Notes: generated by a model not told the origin, from the sequence alone. A stretch of DNA of 16,424 nucleotides from Thiopontia sp964416755 (GCA_964416755.1 CAYQFH010000058.1:1-16424), one strand, 5' to 3'. Positions 6,267-14,680 are shown, counted from the first letter of the stretch. Numbers and translations: made by a program.

Positions 6267-8164
6267 TGTTCGGCAGACCCACCCCGCTCAAACATCTCTC
6301 TCTGGCGATGCTCGACAGCGACGCCCCGATCGCTTCTGATCTGCTCGCCTCAATGGAGGTCATCCACCTAATCGAGAACCGACACCACGAACTGCTTGGT
6401 GAGTTTCCAGGGCAAGCCTATCAACGCAGTTATCAGCGACTCAACAACCGACTGAAGAAGCTTCAGCACTACTTTGATCCCACCATTCACGCTACAACGC
6501 CAACCGGTCCGGTTGCACTGCAGGAGCTGGAGCTGGCAGAGCAGCAGGTTCACGTCCTCTGGAGCGCCGTCTCCCGTTACGAGGAGAAGATCCGCCGTGC
6601 ACATGAAAAACGTCAGTACCACCGACAGCTCGCCAACAGCCTAAGCCGCTTCGAAAATCTCGACATTGATCTGGGCTGGCTCTCCTCCGACAATCCGTTC
6701 CTCACCTTCTTTATCGGCACCATTCCCCACAGCGAGCTGGAGCAACTACAGCGGGCCCTCTCTCTCGCCGACACCGTGATCGATCTGTTCCACAAGAGTG
6801 CAGAACATGACTACATCTTTGTCGTCACTGAAAAGAGCCACCGTCAGGATATCGATGAGATCCTCAAGGCGGCAAACTTCCACCAACTCTCCATCCCCCA
6901 GGAGCTACGTAGTCGACCCGAGCAGATTCGCAGCGAGATCCAGCAGCAGCTGGAGAGTAGTCAACAGCAGCTGGACCACTACAACAGATCCATTCAGACA
7001 CTGATCCGGCAACACCGCCAGGCGCTCTGCGATGCACTGACTCTGCTCCATGGTGCCTCTCCCTTTGCCACTGCAGCCTCCTCTCTCAGCGGGCGGGGAC
7101 AGCTGGTTATTCTGGAAGGCTGGATCGCCGCCAACCGGGCGGGGGAGATTGAGCAACAACTGCAGTCCAGACTGCAACACCCCCACCTGCTCACCTTCAA
7201 TTCACCTGCCGCAGAAGAGATGAGCACTGTTCCCTCTCTGCAACAGCATTCACGTTGGCTACGCCCGTTCCAACAGTTGGTCAACCAGTTCGGCGTCCCC
7301 CGTTATGGCGAGGTTGATCCAACACCACTGTTTGCCCTCAGCTACACCCTGATGTTCGGAATGATGTTCGGGGATATCGGCCACGGGGCAGCCATCATCC
7401 TTATCGGTTTTCTACTGCGTGACAAGATTGCCGGACTCTTCACCTTCGCCAGCTTTGCCGGCCTCTCCTCTATTCTGTTTGGCTTTCTCTACGGCAGTCT
7501 GTTCGGATTCGAGCACATCATCCACCCACTCTGGAGATCACCGATGGAAGATCCAACCGGGATGCTGCTGATTGCACTGGCCTGGGGAATCGGTTTTCTC
7601 ACCATCGCTCACCTGCTCTCAATCATCAACCTGTTGACCCTTGGTCAGCGCAACGATGCCCTCTGGAGTGGACGCGGGGCAGTCGGGCTGCTCTTCTTCT
7701 TTGGCGGGATCTTTGCCGCTTGGCGTTATATGGCACATCAGCAGTTCGGCCTGCCGGAGCTTGCCGCACTCCTGCTGCCATTGGGCTCAATGCTCTACTA
7801 TCGCTGGGACAAGCTGGAAGGGACACTGATTGAGAAGAGTCTGATCACCCTGATTGAGGGGATCGACAAGATCATCAACAACCTCTCTGCCACCCTCTCC
7901 TTCCTGCGTGTAGCCGCCTTCAGTCTCAACCATGTCGCTCTCGCAGCCGCAGTATTCACACTGGCCGAAATGATGGATACATTCGGGCACGGCATTACCC
8001 TGATCCTGGGCAACCTCTTTATCATTATTCTGGAGGGCGGGATCGTTGCCATTCAGTGCCTGCGTCTTGAATACTATGAGAGTTTCTCACGCTTCTTCAG
8101 CGGCAAAGGGGAACGTTTCAGGCCATTAAGGGTGGAACCCCACCAATCACAAGCTAATATGTAA
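6266..8164 (+). CDS. atpI: V/A-type ATPase subunit I (a-like membrane stator)
   Basis: This 632-residue protein has a soluble N-terminal half (about 1-350) with coiled coils that meets the peripheral stalks, and a membrane half (about 360-610) with roughly seven to eight helices forming the ion half-channels. Family signatures are GMMFGDIGHGAAIIL, FLRVAAFSLNHVALA and the C-terminal RLEYYESFSRFFSGKGERFRPL region. Arg548 in FLRVAAF is the best candidate for the essential arginine facing the rotor glutamate. The ATG at 6266 overlaps the preceding TGA; an in-frame GTG three bases earlier is possible but less likely. The gap to subunit K is 29 bases. Confidence 0.93.
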   Translation: MFGRPTPLKHLSLAMLDSDAPIASDLLASMEVIHLIENRHHELLGEFPGQAYQRSYQRLNNRLKKLQHYFDPTIHATTPTGPVALQELELAEQQVHVLWSAVSRYEEKIRRAHEKRQYHRQLANSLSRFENLDIDLGWLSSDNPFLTFFIGTIPHSELEQLQRALSLADTVIDLFHKSAEHDYIFVVTEKSHRQDIDEILKAANFHQLSIPQELRSRPEQIRSEIQQQLESSQQQLDHYNRSIQTLIRQHRQALCDALTLLHGASPFATAASSLSGRGQLVILEGWIAANRAGEIEQQLQSRLQHPHLLTFNSPAAEEMSTVPSLQQHSRWLRPFQQLVNQFGVPRYGEVDPTPLFALSYTLMFGMMFGDIGHGAAIILIGFLLRDKIAGLFTFASFAGLSSILFGFLYGSLFGFEHIIHPLWRSPMEDPTGMLLIALAWGIGFLTIAHLLSIINLLTLGQRNDALWSGRGAVGLLFFFGGIFAAWRYMAHQQFGLPELAALLLPLGSMLYYRWDKLEGTLIEKSLITLIEGIDKIINNLSATLSFLRVAAFSLNHVALAAAVFTLAEMMDTFGHGITLILGNLFIIILEGGIVAIQCLRLEYYESFSRFFSGKGERFRPLRVEPHQSQANM

Positions 8165-8193
8165 CATAGATACGCACCAATGGAGAACCTACC

Positions 8194-8640
8194 ATGCAAA
8201 TCCTAGTCACCCTGCTCACTCTCAGTGCCTTTCTGCTGGTCGCATTCGGAATCTACTTCGGACTTCAGCCCGAGAAGTTGCAGCCTGCCGTCAGCCGCAA
8301 GATACAGGGGGCTGTCGGTATCAATCTGGCACTCTTCATTTCAGGGGTCGGTGTACTGATGGTATTCAGTATCCAGGATGTCATGGCAGCAGCCGAGGCT
8401 ACCCAACAGACACGCGAGATTAGTACCGGCCTGGGGCTCGCTCTGATCGGTATCGGGCTGCCGACCGGGCTTGCCACCATCGGTGCCGGCATTGCAGTCA
8501 GCTCAGTTGGTGCCGCATCACTGGCAGTGATCGCGGAAAAACCGGAGATGTTCGGACGTACTCTGATCTATCTGGGGCTGGCGGAAGGTATCGCCATCTA
8601 TGGTCTGGTAGTGACCATCTTGTTACTGGGCAAAATCTGA
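8194..8640 (+). CDS. atpK: V/A-type ATPase subunit K (proteolipid, rotor ring)
   Basis: This 148-residue protein has four hydrophobic helices (about 2-22, 39-62, 78-112, 121-146), that is, two fused c-type hairpins. The C-terminal hairpin is canonical: Gly-rich helix, polar loop EKPE, and the ion-binding Glu131 in YLGLAEGIAIYGLVV. The N-terminal hairpin has diverged and shows no carboxylate in the second helix, so each subunit would carry one ion site per four helices, as in Enterococcus NtpK. The motif does not settle H+ versus Na+. GGAGA lies 8 bases before the ATG. Confidence 0.92.
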   Translation: MQILVTLLTLSAFLLVAFGIYFGLQPEKLQPAVSRKIQGAVGINLALFISGVGVLMVFSIQDVMAAAEATQQTREISTGLGLALIGIGLPTGLATIGAGIAVSSVGAASLAVIAEKPEMFGRTLIYLGLAEGIAIYGLVVTILLLGKI

Positions 8641-8665
8641 ACGGTCTTTCAGGCAGGATATTTCA

Positions 8666-9004
8666 ATGAGAATCATTGCCGCTGGTAGCCAACCATTGAT
8701 GGACGGGTTCTCCCTGCTCGGTGTGGAGACCCATGCAGATATTGATACCGATCAGCTGGAAAAGCTGCTCAATGAGGTCATCCGAAGTCGTCAGCGTACC
8801 CTGATCTATCTACAGCAGGACCTGGCCCAAGCCGACATACCGGCGCTACAACAGATTCGCAAAGAGGGGGGAGCCATCCTCATCACGGAACTGCCCCACC
8901 TGCACCAACCTGAAAATAGAACTGCCACCATTGATACGCTGATTACCCGCGTGATGGGGGCCGCTGCTCTGGAGATACGTGATGAGTCCGTCCACAACCA
9001 ATAA
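8666..9004 (+). CDS. atpF: V/A-type ATPase subunit F (central shaft)
   Basis: This 112-residue small alpha/beta protein opens with a beta strand, MRIIAAGSQPLMDGFSLLGVET. This matches the F-subunit pattern of a strand followed by D/GFRLAG-like residues. It ends with a helix containing TLITRVMGAAAL. F sits on subunit D in the rotating shaft and modulates activity. Length is typical (about 100-115). It lies 25 bases after subunit K, and its 3' end overlaps the start of subunit E by 23 bases in another frame. Confidence 0.8.
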   Translation: MRIIAAGSQPLMDGFSLLGVETHADIDTDQLEKLLNEVIRSRQRTLIYLQQDLAQADIPALQQIRKEGGAILITELPHLHQPENRTATIDTLITRVMGAAALEIRDESVHNQ

Positions 9005-9644
9005 CAGCCACGCCGTCGAATCACTCAAGAGCGCGATGCTGGAGCGCGCCCGGAAACTGGCTGCAGAGCATGTTGCACAGGGCGAACACTCGCGTCAGAA
9101 GATTCTGCAGAACACCCGTGAAAAGATCCACCTGATGGAGCAGAAGGAGCTACTGCTGGCCAAATCGCTCTCCGACCGGGAGCAGATGAGAAAGGTGCAG
9201 GCCAGCGAGATCCAGATGCAGGCTGAACTGGATCGCAACCGCTGGGGGCTGGTACAGACGGTTTTCAACCGGGTTGAATGTCATCTGCAACAGCTGCAGC
9301 AGAATCGAGACCAGTATCACCCCACCTTTGTTGCCTTGTTCCAGGAGGCCGCAACAGCCATTGAGGATAACCTGCTCATCGCCTACCTCAACCAGAGCGA
9401 TCATCAACACTACAGCAGAGAGTGGGAAGCGCTCTGCAACACAGTGCCCAATAAAACCGTAACACTCTCAGAGCAAACCATCCACTGCTCTGGCGGCATC
9501 CGCATCACCTCCAGCTGCGGTGATGTGATGATGAACAACACCTTCGAAGGGCTGCTCGAACGGCAGCAACAGAGATTGCAACAGGTAATCTTTGAGCGAC
9601 TGTTCGCCACAGTCGACGGTACAGGAGCACTACTGCATGGGTAA
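8982..9644 (+). CDS. atpE: V/A-type ATPase subunit E (peripheral stalk)
   Basis: This 220-residue protein has a long charged N-terminal helix (about 10-100, including REKIHLMEQKELLLAKSLSD) and a C-terminal alpha/beta domain with IHCSGGIRITSSCGDVMMNNTFEGLLERQ. The latter is the E-subunit pattern of G-G-hydrophobic strands, N-T-F/L and a final helix. E pairs with the G/H-like subunit to form the stator. The ATG at 8982 is preferred to the overlapping GTG at 8979 because GGAG lies 7 bases before it. The start is inside subunit F, and the end overlaps the A-subunit start by 8 bases, consistent with coupled translation. Confidence 0.87.
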   Translation: MSPSTTNNSHAVESLKSAMLERARKLAAEHVAQGEHSRQKILQNTREKIHLMEQKELLLAKSLSDREQMRKVQASEIQMQAELDRNRWGLVQTVFNRVECHLQQLQQNRDQYHPTFVALFQEAATAIEDNLLIAYLNQSDHQHYSREWEALCNTVPNKTVTLSEQTIHCSGGIRITSSCGDVMMNNTFEGLLERQQQRLQQVIFERLFATVDGTGALLHG

Positions 9645-11418
9645 GGTGATCGAAGTCAATGGCCCGCTGGTCACCATTCAGCAAGCCGGTATCCGCAATG
9701 GTGAACAGGTACGAATCGGCAAGCTGGGGTTGATCGGCGAGGTGATCAGCCTGCGCGAACAGGATGCACTGGTACAGGTCTACGAGTCAACCGACTCACT
9801 GCAGCCGGGAGAACTGGTCGAGGGGCTGCAGCACCCACTCTCGGTGGAGCTGGGTCCCGGACTGCTGGGGCAGATCTTTGACGGAGTTCAGCGTCCACTG
9901 CACAAGATCATGGCCATGAGCGGTGAGCAGATCAGTCGTGGCCTGGTGGCACCTGCACTCGACCGGGAGAAGCTATGGCACTTTGTCCCCGACCCCGCCG
10001 TTGTGGTTGGCGAGCCACTGCATGGTGGGCAGCAACTGGGGGCCGTACAGGAGAGCGAGACCATCGAGCATCGCATTCTGGTACCCCCCAATCTGGAGGG
10101 GACGATTATTGAGCACGCCCCGGAGGGGGAGTACACCATTGAGGCAGTGTTGGTCCATCTCAAGGATAGTGACGGAACGGTACACGAACTGAAGATGTAC
10201 CAGCAGTGGCCGGTACGCACCCCCCGCCCCTACCACTCCCGCACCCAGGCAGAAAAGCCACTGATCACCGGACAGCGCATTCTCGACACCTTCTTCCCAC
10301 TATTGAAAGGGGGCAAGGCAGCGGTGCCCGGCCCGTTCGGGGCTGGCAAAACCATGGTGCAGCAGCAGATCGCACGCTGGACCAACGCCGACATTGTGCT
10401 CTATGTCGGGTGTGGCGAGCGCGGCAATGAACTGGTCGACATTCTCGAGAGCTTCCCACAGCTGACCGACCCCCACAGCGGACGCTCACTGATGGAGCGC
10501 ACCTTCCTTGTTGCCAACACCTCCAACATGCCGGTGGTGGCACGTGAGGCAAGCATCTATGTCGGCGTCACCATGGCCGAGTACTATCGTGACCAGGGCT
10601 ACGACGTGGTGATGGTGGCAGACTCCACCAGCCGCTGGGCCGAAGCACTGCGTGAAGTGGCCGGAAGGCTGGGGCAGATGCCGGTTGAAGAGGGATACCC
10701 TGCCTACCTTGCCTCCCGCCTGGCTGCCTTCTATGAACGGGCCGGTTCCATCCACACCCTCTCCGGTGACACCGGATCAGTGACCCTGATCGGTGCGGTC
10801 TCCCCTCCCGGCGGTGACTTCTCCGAACCGGTCACCAGCCACACCAAGGAGATCATCCGCACCTTCTGGGCACTCTCCAAACCACTCGCCGATGCACGCC
10901 ACTATCCTGCAGTCTCCTGGATCGAGAGTTTCTCCGACTATGAGTCACAAGCCAGACCCTGGTGGTTGGAACAGGTTGGCTCCGGCTGGGCTGAGCGCCG
11001 CAAGCAGGCACTCTCGCTACTGACTCAGGCCGATGAACTGGAGCGCATTGTCAATCTGGTGGGACCGGAGGCCCTCTCCTCGGCACAGCGCTGGATACTG
11101 GAGAGCGCCAACCTGATCAAGGAGGGGCTACTGCAACAGAGCGCACTGGACGAGATCGACAGCTATTGCTCTCCGCAGAAACAGTTTGCCCTGCTGGAGC
11201 TGATCCTCACCTTCTACCAGCATGGAGAGGAGTTGATCAACCTCGGCACGCCGGTTGAACAGCTCACACAACTACCGGAAAACGGAAAGATTCGGCGCAT
11301 GAAATCGATCTACGACAATGATCAACTCGACCAGCTACAGCAGTTTGCCGAGACTCTGTGGCAACGGCTCGACACCCTCCGTGCCGAGTATGCCGGCAAC
11401 CGGGAGCAGCACGCATGA
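9637..11418 (+). CDS. atpA: V/A-type ATPase catalytic subunit A
   Basis: This 593-residue subunit hydrolyses or makes ATP in the A3B3 head. The Walker A loop is GPFGAGKT (232-239, Lys238). The catalytic glutamate is Glu261 in CGERGNELVDILE. Also present are the V-type A insertion (about residues 110-200, with LVPPNLEGTI) and DSTSRWAEALREVAGRL followed by GYPAYLASRLAAFYERAG. The length is standard. The start at 9637 is chosen because ACAGGAG lies 9 bases upstream and MGKVIEVNGPLV is the family's N-terminus; an in-frame 15-codon extension is not conserved in character. The Walker A position often held by Ser in archaeal A or Cys in eukaryotic A is Ala here. Its stop overlaps subunit B as ATGA. 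Confidence 0.97.
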   Translation: MGKVIEVNGPLVTIQQAGIRNGEQVRIGKLGLIGEVISLREQDALVQVYESTDSLQPGELVEGLQHPLSVELGPGLLGQIFDGVQRPLHKIMAMSGEQISRGLVAPALDREKLWHFVPDPAVVVGEPLHGGQQLGAVQESETIEHRILVPPNLEGTIIEHAPEGEYTIEAVLVHLKDSDGTVHELKMYQQWPVRTPRPYHSRTQAEKPLITGQRILDTFFPLLKGGKAAVPGPFGAGKTMVQQQIARWTNADIVLYVGCGERGNELVDILESFPQLTDPHSGRSLMERTFLVANTSNMPVVAREASIYVGVTMAEYYRDQGYDVVMVADSTSRWAEALREVAGRLGQMPVEEGYPAYLASRLAAFYERAGSIHTLSGDTGSVTLIGAVSPPGGDFSEPVTSHTKEIIRTFWALSKPLADARHYPAVSWIESFSDYESQARPWWLEQVGSGWAERRKQALSLLTQADELERIVNLVGPEALSSAQRWILESANLIKEGLLQQSALDEIDSYCSPQKQFALLELILTFYQHGEELINLGTPVEQLTQLPENGKIRRMKSIYDNDQLDQLQQFAETLWQRLDTLRAEYAGNREQHA

Positions 11419-12800
11419 AGGCACTGGAGTATCGTCACGTCACTGCAGCCCGAGGTTCGCTACTGTTTCTCAAGGGGGGCGCTGATGCTGCACTGGGTGA
11501 ACGGGTTGCCATCCGTGACAAGGAGGGCAACATCCGCAACGGACAGGTGATCCGCACCTCTGAGAAGATGGTGCTGGTGCAGGTCTTCGAATCCACCGAC
11601 CACCTGGACATCGAAAACACCTGGGTGCGCTATCTTGATCAGCCGTTTGAACTGGCACTCTCCCCCGATATGCTGGGACGTATCTTCAATGGCATTGGAG
11701 AACCGCGTGACAACCGTCCTCCGATTGTCTCCAGTGTAGTACGCAATGTGAACGGAGCCCCGGTCAATCCTGCGGCACGCGCCTATCCTCGCGAGTTTAT
11801 CCAGACCGGTATCTCCACCATTGATGGCCTCAACTCACTGGTGCGGGGACAGAAGCTCCCGGTCTTCTCCGGTTCCGGTCTGCCCCACAACCGACTTGCC
11901 GCACAGATTGTACGCCAGGCCAAGCTGCCCGATGACGCCTCCAACTTCGTCATCGTCTTCGCCGCGATGGGCGTCTCCCACTCCGACACCCACTTCTTCC
12001 AGAGCGAATTCGAGTCCAGCGGCGTGCTGCGCAATGTAGTGATGTTCACCAATCTCGCCAACGACCCACCGATGGAGCGGCTGATTCTCCCCCGCACCGC
12101 ACTGACCGCTGCCGAGTATCTCGCCTATGAACTCGATCACCATGTGCTGGTGGTGATCACTGACATGACCAACTACGCCGAGGCGCTACGCGAGGTGGCG
12201 ACTGAAAAGGGAGATGTCCCTTCACGCAAGGGTTACCCCGGTTACCTCTACTCCGATCTGGCAGAGATCTATGAACGTGCCGGACGGGTACAGAACCGCC
12301 ACGGCTCCATCACCCTGATCCCCATCCTCTCAATGCCCAGTGATGACATCACCCATCCCATTCCCGACCTCACCGGCTACATCACCGAGGGGCAGATTGT
12401 GATGAGTCGGGAGCTGCATGGCAAGTCGATCTATCCCCCCATCCATGTCCCCCCATCCCTCTCCCGACTGATGAAGGATGGGATCGGGCAGGATTTCACT
12501 CGTGCCGATCACCCCCATGTCGCCAGTCAACTCTACGCCTCCTACACCAAGGCACTGGAGGCGCGCAATCTCGCCTCAATCATCGGTGCAGAGGAGCTCT
12601 CCGCACGGGATCGGCGCTTCCTTGAATTCGCCAACGCCTTCGAGAACCGTTTTGTACAGCAGGGAGAGGAGGAAGAGCGCTCCATCATCGAAACCCTGGA
12701 CCTTGCCTGGGCGCTGCTCTCACTGCTGCCACCAGAGGAGTTGGGGCGCGTCAGCGAAGAGGAGATCCACAAATACCACAGTTGGGATAGCAGCCACTAA
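11415..12800 (+). CDS. atpB: V/A-type ATPase non-catalytic subunit B
   Basis: This 461-residue subunit alternates with A in the head. It has the degenerate P-loop GSGLPHNRLAAQI in place of GxxxxGKT, so it binds but does not hydrolyse nucleotide. It retains ITDMTNYAEALREVA, HPIPDLTGYITEGQI and PSLSRL with Arg351, the likely arginine finger reaching into the catalytic site of A. The length is normal. The start at 11415 overlaps the A stop (ATGA) with GGGAG upstream; a longer in-frame reading from 11358 would run through the A gene and is rejected. Ten bases separate it from subunit D. Confidence 0.96.
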   Translation: MKALEYRHVTAARGSLLFLKGGADAALGERVAIRDKEGNIRNGQVIRTSEKMVLVQVFESTDHLDIENTWVRYLDQPFELALSPDMLGRIFNGIGEPRDNRPPIVSSVVRNVNGAPVNPAARAYPREFIQTGISTIDGLNSLVRGQKLPVFSGSGLPHNRLAAQIVRQAKLPDDASNFVIVFAAMGVSHSDTHFFQSEFESSGVLRNVVMFTNLANDPPMERLILPRTALTAAEYLAYELDHHVLVVITDMTNYAEALREVATEKGDVPSRKGYPGYLYSDLAEIYERAGRVQNRHGSITLIPILSMPSDDITHPIPDLTGYITEGQIVMSRELHGKSIYPPIHVPPSLSRLMKDGIGQDFTRADHPHVASQLYASYTKALEARNLASIIGAEELSARDRRFLEFANAFENRFVQQGEEEERSIIETLDLAWALLSLLPPEELGRVSEEEIHKYHSWDSSH

Positions 12801-12810
12801 AAGATCAACC

Positions 12811-13440
12811 ATGGAAGAGCGACTCAACATCCCCCCCACCAAGTCGGCGCTACTGGAGCTGGAGCGCAAGGTGGCCTTTCTGCATGAGGGGTATCGATTG
12901 CTGGAACGCAAACGGGAGCTGTTGACTCGGCTGGTCTACGAAAACCTGCAACGCTACCGTACCCTGAAGCAAGCCTCTCAAGAGACACTGCAAAGTGCCT
13001 ACGACTGTCTCAGTATCACCCAGATGCGCATGGGCAGTGCCCGCATTCGGCAGCTGGCGCTGGGGATGCCTGCAGGACTGGAGGCCTCCATTCTGCCACG
13101 CCGTAATATGGGGGTACAGTACCCCTCCATCTCCATCGAACCACTGCCACTGCAACCAGTCGGCTTTCTCGGCACCGATGCTAGTCTGGATGAGACACGA
13201 ATCCGCTTTGCCGAGATGGCTGCAAAGATGGCCCATCTGGCCGAGGTAGAGACCGCTCTGCTACGACTGCTGGAGGAGCAGCGCAAGACCCAGAAACGGG
13301 TCAATGCGCTGAAATACAATGTCATCCCCCGTTTTGAGCGCACCATCCGCTTTGTCAAAGAGAGCCTGGAAGAGGAGGAGCGAAACACACTGTTCCAGAT
13401 CAAGGTGCTGCTGGAACAGTCTGCAGCTCCCCCTTCCTGA
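12811..13440 (+). CDS. atpD: V/A-type ATPase subunit D (central shaft)
   Basis: This 209-residue protein has two long coiled-coil helices at the ends (about 8-60 and 135-200) that form the rotating axle. The family signature IPPTKSALLELERKVAFLHEGYRLLERKRELL is at the N-terminus, and RTQKRVNALKYNVIPRFERTIRFVKE-like residues are at the C-terminal helix (about 165-190). The start at 12811 is set by the conserved N-terminus; an in-frame upstream reading overlaps subunit B and is spurious. It is the last gene of the operon, followed by an inverted repeat. Confidence 0.94.
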   Translation: MEERLNIPPTKSALLELERKVAFLHEGYRLLERKRELLTRLVYENLQRYRTLKQASQETLQSAYDCLSITQMRMGSARIRQLALGMPAGLEASILPRRNMGVQYPSISIEPLPLQPVGFLGTDASLDETRIRFAEMAAKMAHLAEVETALLRLLEEQRKTQKRVNALKYNVIPRFERTIRFVKESLEEEERNTLFQIKVLLEQSAAPPS

Positions 13441-13468
13441 ACCAACTACAGCACAACTCCATATCACC

Positions 13469-13486
13469 TTTCCAGAACACTGGAAA
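13469..13486 (+). terminator. Possible terminator after the V/A-ATPase operon
   Basis: TTTCCAG and CTGGAAA form a perfect 7-base-pair stem around an AACA loop, 28 bases after the subunit D stop. What follows (ATACTTTAATT) is AT-rich but not a clean run of T, so termination may be weak or the repeat may have another role. It is the only hairpin of note in the 205-base gap before the DsrC-like gene. Confidence 0.4.
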
Positions 13487-13549
13487 ATACTTTAATTGAA
13501 TCAATCTCTTTCAACCGCAACTTCATAGAAAATTTGATTGCGGCTTGTC

Positions 13550-13577
13550 TTCATTTATTCACATCCACTGCTATATT
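13550..13577 (+). promoter_or_regulatory. Weak candidate promoter for the DsrC-like gene
   Basis: TTCATT (13550-13555) and TATATT (13572-13577) are 16 bases apart, about 70 bases before the gene start. The -10 is good and the -35 poor. An 11-base odd palindrome, ATTGAATCAAT (13495-13505), lies upstream and could be an operator, but such short AT-rich palindromes are common by chance. Confidence 0.25.
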
Positions 13578-13645
13578 CAGTTGGCACAAACGGTTGGCTG
13601 CCTTTGTTCTGTACACAATCTCTTTTAACCTCAAGGAGAAGAGCA

Positions 13646-13957
13646 ATGACACCACATTCAACAGAACAGCAGCAAGAACACCAAGGAGCATGGACACCAC
13701 AATCCGCGCAACAGATGGCAATGGCTGACGGTATTGTTTTGACCAGAGATCATTGGACCGTAATCAACTTTGTCAGAAGATTCTTCCTCAAATACAGCAT
13801 CGCACCCGGACTGAACCTGTTACAGCGTGCCTTGTGCAGAGAGATGGGTGACTGTCGATGGAACCGAAGATACATCCGTACTCTATTTCATGCACAAGGC
13901 CCTTGTGATGCCTGCCGATATGCAGGAGTACCAGCTCCCTACCCGGAGGGCATCTGA
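13646..13957 (+). CDS. DsrC/TusE-family protein lacking the C-terminal Cys
   Basis: This 103-residue protein has the DsrC fold signature from residue 28: DGIVLTRDHWTVINFVRRFF, KYSIAPGLNLLQRALC, and a C-terminal arm GPCDACRYAGVPAP. DsrC carries sulfur as a trisulfide in dissimilatory sulfur metabolism using two cysteines on that arm; TusE passes sulfur to tRNA with the penultimate one. Here the upstream arm cysteine (Cys90 in ACRYAG) is present, but the sequence ends PYPEGI, so the penultimate Cys is missing. Extra cysteines occur at 64, 70 and 87. It is therefore probably not a normal sulfur carrier and may belong to the regulatory-type DsrC homologues (RspA-like). The ATG has AAGGAGAA 6 bases upstream, which overrides a longer in-frame reading from 13538. 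No dsrAB genes are in view. Confidence 0.85.
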   Translation: MTPHSTEQQQEHQGAWTPQSAQQMAMADGIVLTRDHWTVINFVRRFFLKYSIAPGLNLLQRALCREMGDCRWNRRYIRTLFHAQGPCDACRYAGVPAPYPEGI

Positions 13958-13996
13958 CTAGACAGACATCTACAATGATTTGTACCAGCCCCCAAT

Positions 13997-14021
13997 CCCC
14001 GTCACCCAAACATTGGCGGGG
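13997..14021 (+). repeat. Inverted repeat with bulge (hairpin)
   Basis: CCCCG (13997-14001) pairs with CGGGG (14017-14021), and inside it CCAA (14006-14009) pairs with TTGG (14013-14016) around ACA, leaving a four-base TCAC bulge on one side. It begins 39 bases after the DsrC-like stop. It may be part of the 3' untranslated region; no T-run follows. Confidence 0.4.
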
Positions 14022-14044
14022 AGCATCACCACTCAACAGCGGGA

Positions 14045-14064
14045 AATACGCAGTTCTGCGTATT
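14045..14064 (+). repeat. Near-perfect palindrome, 9-base arms
   Basis: AATACGCAG (14045-14053) and CTGCGTATT (14056-14064) are exact reverse complements around TT. The element is in the 168-base gap between the DsrC-like and ankyrin genes, 61 bases before the latter's start. It could be a dimeric-regulator operator or an RNA hairpin that stabilises or attenuates the transcript. A simple terminator is unlikely because no T-run follows. Confidence 0.55.
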
Positions 14065-14125
14065 GATTCAGCAACACAACCGACTACAACTTTCATTGAA
14101 GGCCCTGAACCGCTAAGGAGTGTGG

Positions 14126-14680
14126 ATGTCCTCATTCAGCATAAAAACCGGCCAACTGATCTGCACAGTATGGCTACTCACTATTCCCCATAGTCTGCTG
14201 GCACTGGGGGAGGAGATTGGCATGCTGAGAGGGTGGTGGAGCCCTGACGAGTTGAGCAGCGCCACCTGGGGGCGTTCAATTGAACTGCAACCTGCAGGCG
14301 AGCCACTACTCAACCAGCTCCACCACCTGGTCTGGAATAACAATATCACCGGGTTGCAGCAACTCAATCAATCACAGCTACTGGCACCCCTGATCAATCA
14401 ACTCAGTCAAAGCGGACAGGGGGCGATCCATCTGGTACGCTCTCCTGCGATGTTGCAACTGCTACTGGATCTCGGAGCCAACCCGCTGCTGAGCAACCAT
14501 TTTGGTGACAGCGCACTGCTATTGATGGTGCAGCGCAATCACTACACCATGGTGAAGATACTGCTTGATGCCGGCGCTGATCCGGATCAAGTTAACAGTT
14601 TCGGCGAGACGCCGCTCAGTGAAGCAATCTGGCGAAAAAACCAGTCCATTCACCAGTTATTGCAGCACCACAGAGACTAA
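14126..14680 (+). CDS. Exported ankyrin-repeat protein
   Basis: This 184-residue protein has an N-terminal signal peptide or anchor (about 7-27, LICTVWLLTIPHSLLALG). It is followed by an unrecognised helical region (30-100) and about two ankyrin repeats (about 105-182) with LLLDLGANPLLSNHFGDSALLLMVQ and ILLDAGADPDQVNSFGETPLSEAI. Ankyrin repeats bind other proteins; the partner is unknown and should be in the periplasm. The ATG at 14126 has TAAGGAG 5 bases upstream; a GTG at 14120 overlaps that site and is rejected. It precedes the double-thioredoxin gene by 37 bases, so the two probably share a transcript and perhaps a function. Confidence 0.78.
   Translation: MSSFSIKTGQLICTVWLLTIPHSLLALGEEIGMLRGWWSPDELSSATWGRSIELQPAGEPLLNQLHHLVWNNNITGLQQLNQSQLLAPLINQLSQSGQGAIHLVRSPAMLQLLLDLGANPLLSNHFGDSALLLMVQRNHYTMVKILLDAGADPDQVNSFGETPLSEAIWRKNQSIHQLLQHHRD

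Noticed and set aside
11358..11414. In-frame upstream start for subunit B
   Set aside because: It lies within the end of subunit A; the ATGA overlap at 11415 with GGGAG upstream fits both the family and the operon.
12478..12810. In-frame upstream extension of subunit D
   Set aside because: It overlaps the conserved subunit B coding region, and the family's N-terminus begins at 12811.
13538..13645. N-terminal extension of the DsrC-like protein
   Set aside because: The 36 extra residues have no family counterpart, while AAGGAGAA sits just before the ATG at 13646.
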